NCBI GenBank assembly: GCA_965240325.2
Contig: OZ251252.1
Location: 186,001 to 250,000 of the forward strand
DNA length: 64,000 bases
Source of the DNA: Rebecca billardiae RCC1528
Lineage: Eukaryota; Haptophyta
Reading direction: 5' to 3'
The notes under the pieces: model-generated
What the model was told of the DNA's origin: nothing
Databases searched by the model: none
What the model saw: the letters and a program-made list of their open reading frames with translations, nothing else
Part shown: positions 56,270 through 64,000 of the stretch, piece after piece
Numbering within the stretch: position 1 is the first letter of the stretch
Layout of the letters: the number at the start of each line of letters is the position of its first letter
Translations under genes and position numbers: made by a program

Positions 56270-56947
56270 CTTACAGGTGGGTGAGGGCAGAATGAGACAA
56301 AATCCCGGATCGTGTTTTGCGCTCCACCACGATGGCGCTCACGCCCTTCGCGCACGTCGTCGTGGAGGGCATCAGACGAAGAGTTCAAGCTGCGAGTCTC
56401 GTGGGCTAACTCCATGCCGTTGAGGAGCACGAGCACCATCAAGTTTGTCTCACTTTGGGGGGGTGAGGGCACTTTGAGACAAACCGCGTGCGCACGCCCG
56501 ACGAGCTCACCAACTGGGGAGAGCAAGCTTCCCATGGGCTCTTGGCGCGTGTCTGACGTCCCTACTACCTCCCATGGCATGGCCAGCCGTCAGGTTGGCG
56601 TCCCCTTGCAGTAGTAGACTACCTTGCTCACGTCACTGAAGGGCACCGTGCATCGCGGTTCGCGGCCGTCTCACAGTGGCGGGGCACGTTCGGCGGCTAC
56701 GTTTGGTGCGTGCAGGCCAGGCATGGGCAGCGGAGCGGCCTGCAAACGAGCGGAGGTGCCAGGCATGCACCTTGGGCACACATGTGACGCGTCTCGACAG
56801 ACTTGCGTCCACCTCACCGGGCGCTGTAGCGCGTGCGGGGCGGGCGCCATGCACCACGCCCAGTGGGCGCCACTGGACCGCCACTGGGCCGCCACCTTTG
56901 TCTCAAAGTGCCCTCTGTCTCATTCTGCCCTCATCGACCTGTACCCG
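56270..56947. mobile_element. Small TIR element (MITE-like)
   Basis: The left end ACAGGTGGGTGAGGGCAGAA continues into TGAGACAAA. It pairs with the right end, which on the other strand reads ACAGGTCGATGAGGGCAGAA then TGAGACA. The right side also has an extra word complementary to the internal GAGGGCACTTTGAGACAAA at 56466. Length is about 680 bp. An ACCCGC word lies just outside both ends and may be a target duplication, though the fit on the left is offset by two bases. No coding frame is seen. Confidence 0.55.
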
Positions 56948-57042
56948 CCGTGACCCAAGCCGAGTTTTATTACTTGCGAGGACGGCGACCAACCGTCAGC
57001 CCTCGTGATCACGCATTCACGCGTGCGGCCGCCATCGTCGTC

Positions 57043-58467
57043 ATGCGCCTCGCGCGGCGGGCCGCGCTGGCGGCGGCGGCGACGACGTCCGCGGCGGGCG
57101 TGGCCGCGCTGTGCGAGCCGGCCCCGCCCGTCCGGCGCGTCACGCGCAGCACCTCCGCCCACCCGGACGCCGTCTATTACGCCCAGCTGGAGGAGCACCG
57201 GCTCCGGGGCCTCTCAGTCCTGCAGGAGGCTCAGCTGGGCGAGTGGTACGAGGTGGTGCGCAAGGTGGAGGCGGGGCGCGCCGAGCTGAACGAGGCGGAC
57301 CCCGCGACAGGCGCAACCGTCCTCCACCTCGCCGCGCAGTCGGGCAAGCGCATCGCCGCGGACGCGCTGCTGCGCGCGGGCGCCGACTGCGGCGCGCGCG
57401 ACGCGCGCGGCGCGTCGCCGTGCGCGTACGCGATGCGCGCCAACCAGGCGAACATGCTGCAGTTCCTGCTGGGCCACCCGCACTGCCCGCAGGCGGATGT
57501 GAACGAGCGCGACAACAACGGCGCGACGCTGCTCCACCGCGCCGCGGCCACGGGCGCGCACGGCATGGTGCGCCGTCTTCTCCAGCACCCACACATAGCG
57601 CCGAACGAGGCAGACCAGTACGGCACCGCGCCGCTGCACAAGGCGGTGGCGTTCGGGCACGAGAAGGTGGTCACAGAGCTGCTCGCCGACGTGCGCGTCG
57701 ACGTCAACCTCGCGTGCGCCGAGCCCAGCGCGCCGAGCTCGCACGGCGCCATCTCCGGCGGCGAATCGGCCCTGCACATTGCGGGTGCGGCGGCGCTGCC
57801 GCGCCGCGCGCCGGGCGCCGGGCGCGGGTGCTGTGGTCCCGGACTGGCGTCCAGGACCCCGGCGGGGCGGGCTGGGGAGCCGGGCCGGGGGATGGCGGGC
57901 GTTGCGCGCTGGCACGGCCGCCCTCGCGCGCGCGCGCGCTCACGCCCGCGCGCCCCTCCCTGCCGCTGCCGCCCTCCGCCCTGCGGCGCGCCGATGCGCG
58001 CGTCTGCGCGCCGGACAGCCGGCCAGGCCGCGGCCTCCGGCACCAAGGGCGCCCTGGCCATCGCGCGCGCTCTGATCGCCTCCGGCGCGGACACGCGCGC
58101 CCGGGACAAGAAGGGGCGCACGCCCGCGCATTGCGCGTGCGCCGCGGGCAACGAGCCCATCGTCCGCGCGCTGGTCAGGGCTCGGGACGAGGAGCAGTGG
58201 GCGGCGGTGGACAACAGCGGGCGCACGCCGCTCGAGGTGGCCAAGGCGGAGGGACACGCGCGGCTCGTCAAACTGCTGCGCGAGAGCAGGCTCGCGCTCA
58301 CGGCTGACGGCGCGAGGGAGGACCCCGTGCCGCCGGCGGATGCAGCGAGACTACGCGCGCGTGCCTCGTCGCGAGCGGCGGCTGTGGCGAGGGGCATGGC
58401 CGCAGGCGGTGCCCGTGATGACGGCGAGCAGTCTTCACCGCCGGAAAGCTCGTCTACTTCTCCATAG
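57043..58467 (+). CDS. Ankyrin-repeat protein
   Basis: Two exons (57043-57784 and 58019-58467, phase 1) encode 396 residues. After a short Ala-rich leader (a possible targeting peptide or membrane anchor, about 4-24) come about five to seven ankyrin repeats: ATGATVLHLAAQSGK, GAHGMVRRLLQHPHI, YGTAPLHKAVAFGHEKVV, KKGRTPAHCACAAGN and NSGRTPLEVAKAEGHARLV. The splice joins ESALHIA to AGQAA and is needed because the intervening DNA breaks the repeat pattern while staying open. The C terminus is Ser/Ala-rich. Ankyrin repeats mediate protein contacts; no partner or catalytic domain is visible. Confidence 0.8.
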   Translation: MRLARRAALAAAATTSAAGVAALCEPAPPVRRVTRSTSAHPDAVYYAQLEEHRLRGLSVLQEAQLGEWYEVVRKVEAGRAELNEADPATGATVLHLAAQSGKRIAADALLRAGADCGARDARGASPCAYAMRANQANMLQFLLGHPHCPQADVNERDNNGATLLHRAAATGAHGMVRRLLQHPHIAPNEADQYGTAPLHKAVAFGHEKVVTELLADVRVDVNLACAEPSAPSSHGAISGGESALHIAGAAALPRRAPGAGRGCCGPGLASRTPAGRAGEPGRGMAGVARWHGRPRARARSRPRAPPCRCRPPPCGAPMRASARRTAGQAAASGTKGALAIARALIASGADTRARDKKGRTPAHCACAAGNEPIVRALVRARDEEQWAAVDNSGRTPLEVAKAEGHARLVKLLRESRLALTADGAREDPVPPADAARLRARASSRAAAVARGMAAGGARDDGEQSSPPESSSTSP

Positions 58468-58732
58468 TCGTAATTGCACGGCATCGTGAAGGGTGGTGGC
58501 GGGTGGCAGAGCCGCCTCATCATCGTCATCATTGTCGACATTGTTATTGCTGAATATTCGGTGCGCCGATGCGCCTCTTATTAGTGTAAGCCGCGCGCGC
58601 GGGTCCCGTCACTACGCCGTCAGCACGGTCATCAGGCGTCACATGTGCACATGGCGCATGCAGTCGGTACCGTGAGTACTTGACAATGACTGACGAGTGA
58701 CGCGGACCATCCGCCTTCACATAAATCACAAT

Positions 58733-61002
58733 ACACGGTGAACAGAATGGCGGCCAAATGTGTACTTTAGGGTGGCCGCCGAGCGACGCGGGCCGGCGGC
58801 CTAGTAAGAACACTGAGCCGGCGCGGACGGGCACCGACAGGTGCGCAACCACCCAATACATGCTTCAGACACCGCTCACCAGCCCCTGCCACCTCGTCTC
58901 CTCGTCTGTTACTGCCCGCGACACGCGCAAATGTCATCTCAATCCGCCCTGCGTCGCGCGACCGCGCGGCCGCGCGCGCATGCGGTGCGCAGGCGTCAGA
59001 TGGCGGAGGTGGAGATGCGGTGCGACGCGCATGGACGATCTCGCGCAGACGCACCTCGCTCGCAGGCCCGCTGCCACTGGATGCGCCCGGCTGCACCGTC
59101 TTGCTGCGCGCAGTCGCAGCCGGCCGTTCTTGTCGACGGTGTTGGTGCGCTTCTTCATGATCTTGCCCACGATCACCTGCTTGGCGGCCTGCTCGACGCG
59201 GCCAGCTCGCGGCATGCTCGTGCCGCGCCTGTTCGAGCTCAGCCCGCCCGGCCGGCACGCGCGGTCGCGGAACGTGTTGCCGATGATCTTGCCGTCGTGC
59301 TCAGACCCACCCTTGTGTGCTCGCGTTGTGCAGCGCGCCGCCGAGTCGCACGATGGCGCGAAGGGCGATGGCGACGACCACGTGCGGGTAGCACGCGACC
59401 GTGCTCGTCCACCGCTTGAGCTCGCGCGCATAGGCGCACCAGGCGTTGAGCGCAGCAAGAACCATCACCTTCACCTCCGCGGCGGTCGTCGGACGCCGCC
59501 GACGAGTTCGCGCACCGCGCGTGAGCTGCGGCTGCTGCGGTGCCTGAGCAGCGTTGGCGTAGCCCTCGCACGGCACGATGGCGTCACGCGCGTGCTGCAT
59601 CCTCTGCTGGGCGTGGCCCTGGCCCTGGCGGTACCTGGCCGCACGCGGTGGGCACTACGACCTCGTCGTGTCCACTTTGCGTCTGCCGACGGCTCGGTCC
59701 ACCGACTGATCACGAGTCAGCCCTGGCTGGGCTCCGCGGCCTTGCAGCGCCACTGCTGTGCGACGATCGCATCGATATATGACTCACAGCGACTCACGCG
59801 TACGTGTGTCGTAGTAGTATGGCAGCGTCATGCAGGGCATCAGACGACTGATGACGAGGCCTCCTGCCCGAAGCGCACGGGCCCGCGGAGGGTGCTGAAA
59901 GTCGAAAGACATGCTATGCATGATTGGCTCGTCCGGACGCGCGCATCCGATCACGCTGCTCGTCGCGCCCAGATTCCGCGCGCTGCTCGCCATGATGACG
60001 ATGCGATCGAACGAACGAAGCACGGACTCCTGCAGGCCGAGGTGCTCAACGGCGCGCTTACTGCGTCGGCGACAGGATCCTCCATCAGCTCCCGCCCCTG
60101 TCGCAGCAGGGCACGGCTTAGGGTCACACCCGCTGATGGCCCTCCCCGCCTCGAGCTGCATCCACGAGCGCACATCAGAAAGTGCGCGCTCGCGATCGCC
60201 CACATCAGAGAGCGCATCACTCCCGACGCTCACCCCGGCGGTACGATGTAGCCCGGTGGGGCGCTGATCGCTGCCATCAGCTTCGCCGCCACGCCGCTGT
60301 CCATCCTCGGGATCTGGTGCTCTGCGAGTTGGCCAGTGTCGAGCTGCGCTGCTCACCACGCGCCCGCCCTCAGATTGATCCGGCGCGCAACGAAAGAGAA
60401 GAGAGAGCTGCACTGCCGAGCGAACGGCGCGGCCTCGTATCGCACCTGGTACTGCTCCGGCAGCGTTCTGTCACCCGCCGCGGCCTTCGGCGCCTCCTGC
60501 TGGTGCTTCAGCTTGAGTTGCGGCGACTGCACCATATCACCTCTGCGCGAGCGCGCCGGAGAGGTCGCGCAGCAGGGGACATCGCGCGAGATTGGCCGGT
60601 CAATGCCGGTTCCAAATTCAAGGGAGGGTGCGCACATGTGTCTCCCTCCCATTCGGCCCCTTTCGCGAGACATCGACCGAAGGTTTTCGGGACGCCGCGC
60701 ATCTGCGCGCGCGAGGTGGCATGACAGCCGCTCACCGCAGGCATCGTCAGCAGCTTGCTGCCACGCGCGTTGTAGCGCCGCTTCGTCTTCTCGACCGAGT
60801 TCGGGGATGCAGTGGGTCGTGTCACCCGCCTCGCCGTCTTGGTCTGCTCTCTCGAGATCGAGTGTGACGTCGGTCATGGACACCTGATGGGCGGGCACTG
60901 AGGGATGGCGGCGGGCCGCCGCAATCCGCCATCTTGCCCTTCGTGTCCGCTCGAGGGGGGCTTCTAAAGTACACATTTTGAGGTCATTCTGTTCACTGTG
61001 TA
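58733..61002. mobile_element. Transposon of about 2.3 kb with TIRs and TA target duplication
   Basis: The left end TACACGGTGAACAGAATGGC continues to ATGTGTACTTTAG. Its inverted match at the right end is CTAAAGTACACATTTTGAGG, then CATTCTGTTCACTGTGTA. Arms of about 37 bp match except for a few bases in the middle. Taking TA as the duplicated target, as in Tc1/mariner elements, the element would run from CACGGTG to CACTGTG. Inside are broken frames on the minus strand, for example KIIGNTFRDRACRPGG near 59260-59290 and KQVIVGKIMKKRTNTVDKNG near 59110-59180, plausibly remains of a transposase. No complete catalytic core was identified. Confidence 0.6.
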
Positions 61003-61625
<623 letters not shown>

Positions 61626-63120
61626 TCACCGCGTCGGCGGCGTTCCGTGCTGCTGCCGCCGCGCGAGCCACTCCGCGCGCTGGCGCTCGAACGGCGAGGG
61701 CACGCCCGCAGGCAGCGCGATCGTCGAGTCGTTCCACCCGACGCGCACGTACCGCTGCTTGTACACGCGCGCGCTCGTCAGCCGGTGCTGCGCCGCCTCC
61801 TCGCAGTACACCGGTGGGCGCCACGGCCGCTCGGCCGCCTTCTCGGCGAGCACGCCCGAGTGCTCGAGCTGGTGGTAGTGGTTAACGCGCGCGACGGTGA
61901 GCTCGGGCATCACGCATGCGGGGCGCGCCCGGTCCTCCGGCGCGTGGTTGTTCAGCTGCGTGCGCACATGCCGCGCCGGCCGGAGCACGTACTTGCCGCC
62001 GACGCAATTCTTGGGCGTCTTGAACGGGTTGGGCACGCAGATGTACAGCATGCGCGCGAGCAGCGCGGTGCTGCCCGCCTCGGCGGCGGGGACGCAGACG
62101 GAGGTGAGCACGTCCGCGAACTGCAGCCCCAGCGCGCCCGTCTCCGCCGGCACGCGCGCGAGCAGCGCGCCGAGCGGCCGTCTGTGCACCCACACGATTT
62201 CGTCAATGTCCACATAGAGCAGCCACGCGGAGGCAGCATGGCGGCGGTAGAGGCAGTCGTACGAGGCGAGCTTCTGGTGGAACGCCCACGTGCGGTACGG
62301 CCCGTGCAGCGCCACCGCCTCCACCGAGCCCAGCGGCTGCTCAGAAATCACGGCGCCGAGATCGGGCCGAGCCGCGCCGTACGCGCGCGCGTCGCTGGCG
62401 GCCGCGCCGGTGGCGGCGGCGCTCGTGCCGTGGTCGTGCATGGTGAAGTGCGTAACGCCGTGCGCGCGGTGCGTGCCAAACCACTCCCGCACGAACTGCG
62501 TGTGCACCGAGTCGCCTGCGGGCCGGCGCGGCGCGCGCCTGCTCAGCTGGGGCCGGTGGCCGGGTGCCGCGCGCTGCGCGCGCTCGCGCGCGCGCACCGA
62601 AGACGCGCGTGCACACGGAGAGGTGTGCACGCTCTGTCGGCGGGTAGCTGGCGTACGGCACGTCCATCTGCGCGCCGCCGAGCACCAGCCGCACGTGCGG
62701 CGAGGGCGCGGGCCGGCGCGCACGCCCGGTCGCGGCCGGCGCCGTGCAGACGATCACCACCGCCTTGTGCAGGGCGATGCGCGGGTTGGCGATGCGGCCC
62801 TCCGTGTCGGCGAGGACGAGGGCGCGCGGGCCCACCGCGTACGCGCCCGACGCGTCGGGGAAGAGGCAGCGTGGCCACGTCGTGAGCAGCCAGTGCTGCT
62901 CCACGAGCCCGTGGCCCAGACCGGCGATCGCGACGTCGCCGGTCGGGCGGCCGTCCTCGGCGTGCAGGGCGTGCGCGGAGAAGACGACGAAGTCGCCCGA
63001 GCCTGTTGTCTGCGCGCCCCAGCGGTGCAGCGCGAAGTCCGTGCGCTTGAACACGCTGCGGTCGACGATGGGCTGGCCGGCCAGCAACGCACCCAGTAGT
63101 AGCGAGTGCCATGCCGCCAT
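61626..63120 (-). CDS. GT92-family glycosyltransferase-like protein
   Basis: Two exons (63120-62598 and 62515-61626, phase 1) encode 470 residues. A short N-terminal hydrophobic stretch (WHSLLLGALLAG) fits a signal peptide or anchor. The splice gives RVFGDSVHTQFVREWFGTHR, and the following domain has a classic GT-A plan: a VTHFTMHDHG strand, AFHQKLASYDCLYRRH, then LLYVDIDEIVWVH near residue 277. Its DIDE serves as the metal-binding DxD-like motif of GT92, and RVNHYHQLEHS comes near the end. GT92 enzymes studied in animals and plants are galactosyltransferases acting on glycans; the donor and acceptor are not known here. The N-terminal 174 residues have a beta-rich look like the known pre-domain. 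Confidence 0.84.
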
Positions 63121-63263
63121 GCTTACAATACTGTAGGTGTTTTCTTGTTTTCGTGTTTTTCTTTTCATCCCGCCGCGGAGGACGTCGCGACGAATAAAAA
63201 AAGCCAGTTCGTGCCCCCATCGTGGCGCGCGAACGCGGCTCGGTCGTGTTCGCGGCACTGGCC
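63121..63263. promoter_or_regulatory. Compact divergent promoter
   Basis: 143 bp between the starts of the GT92 and reticulon-like genes. It contains a T-rich run near 63139-63167 and GAATAAAAAAAGCC near 63193. No core element is assigned. Confidence 0.5.
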
Positions 63264-64000
63264 ATGGGACCGCTGCTGCGCTGCGCCAGCCTGCTCGCCC
63301 TCGCCGCGTGCGCGGCGAGCACGGGCGTCGGGGCGGGCTCGGCGACGCCGCGGCACCAGCGGTGCGCGGCCGCCCGGCCGCACCTCCATGCGCCGACCGA
63401 CCGAGGCGCGCTGCACACCTCGCGGCTGCTTGCGCTGCGCGGCGGCGAATCAAGCGCGGCCGCGGCCGTGCAGGCTGCGCCGGCGAGCGCGAGCGCGGGC
63501 GTGGGCGAGGGTGCGCAGAGCGCCGCGGCACCCGCGATCAGCCTGGACGCGCTCAAGGTGTGCGCTGCGCCGCGCCTCGAGTGGCGCCGCGCTCGCTGCC
63601 ATGCCGCGCCCGCGCGCCTCGCGCTGAGCGCGCGCGCGCGTGCGCCCTGCGCCGTGCTCGCAGGCGCGCATCGCGGCGGTGCTGCTGTGGGAAAACGTGC
63701 TCGTCTCCGGTGCGGCATTCGCTCTGGGCAATGCGCTCTTCGCGCTGGTGCTGCTCGCGAAATGGTCGCCGCTCAGGTCCGCCGCACCGCGCCGCGCCGC
63801 GCGCACGCCGCGCGCTCTCCGCCTCCGTCACGCGCCGGCGGCGCCCGGGGCCCGCCCGCGCTCCGCGCAGCCTGGCAAGCCGGCTACTCTTCCTGGCGAT
63901 CATGGCGGGCTTCTTGTACACGACGTTCTCCAAGTTCCTCGTCGGCTTCCTCGGCCCCGACATTGTGAAGAAGCCCACCCTCGGCGGAGATTACATCTCG
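63264..64000 (+). CDS. Reticulon-like protein, 3' end off window
   Basis: Exons 63264-63557, 63664-63776 and from 63871 onward (phases 0 and 2). After a signal-like, Ala-rich N terminus (LLRCASLLALAACAAS) and a low-complexity spacer, the spliced sequence ARIAAVLLWENVLVSGAAFA starts a reticulon-type hairpin. It continues as NALFALVLLAKWSPLSLASR and LLFLAIMAGFLYTTFSKFLV, then GPDIVKKP. Reticulon domains insert as wedges and shape tubular ER. An N-terminal signal peptide is unusual for a reticulon, so plastid-ER or plastid targeting may apply; that is inference. Only the first hydrophobic hairpin region is inside the window. Confidence 0.68.

Overview
This is nuclear DNA from a eukaryote with a GC-rich genome. 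Genes are split by short GT-AG introns that mostly start GTGCG, and coding segments are separated by long gene-poor tracts rich in repeats and transposon remains. Genes lie on both strands with no operons. The gene set points to a unicellular alga: an EsV-1-7 cysteine-repeat protein, an LtrA-like membrane protein, K+-dependent Na+/Ca2+ exchangers and a GT92 glycosyltransferase. A haptophyte is my best guess. This is inference; no organelle, rRNA or tRNA marker is present to prove it.

Layout. 0-8.4 kb: an Na+/Ca2+ exchanger with a voltage-sensor domain inside its central loop (3' end off the window), a multidomain NKRF-like RNA-associated protein, and an SGNH-hydrolase-like membrane protein. 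8.4-19.5 kb: gene-poor, holding a 1,234-bp palindromic insertion with a 5-bp target duplication, one multi-pass membrane gene, a TA microsatellite and short repeat families. 19.5-30.1 kb: an EsV-1-7 repeat gene facing a Sel1-MYND gene across about 23 bp, a second exchanger with an altered alpha-2 motif, a PH-domain protein and an EF-hand protein. 31.9-42 kb: a novel 912-residue protein whose first intron carries tandem copies of its own donor site mixed with telomere-like sequence, a small secretory thioredoxin-like protein, a multi-pass membrane/LRR protein rebuilt by splicing, and a TPR protein. 42-46.8 kb: a transposon-like unit, a possible HPt protein and a decayed gene. 46.8-64 kb: a sulfotransferase, an LtrA-like protein, Sua5, a 100-residue twin Cys/His-motif protein, an ankyrin protein, two more TIR elements, a long TA tract, a GT92 enzyme and the start of a reticulon-like gene.

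Splice models were made by hand from frame, GT-AG borders and protein continuity. In every complete multi-exon model the exon lengths sum to a multiple of three. Two of the proteins (the two exchangers) bear on calcium transport and one (EF-hand) on calcium sensing, but nothing in the sequence links the window into one pathway. The most notable finding is the voltage-sensor/exchanger fusion at the left edge.
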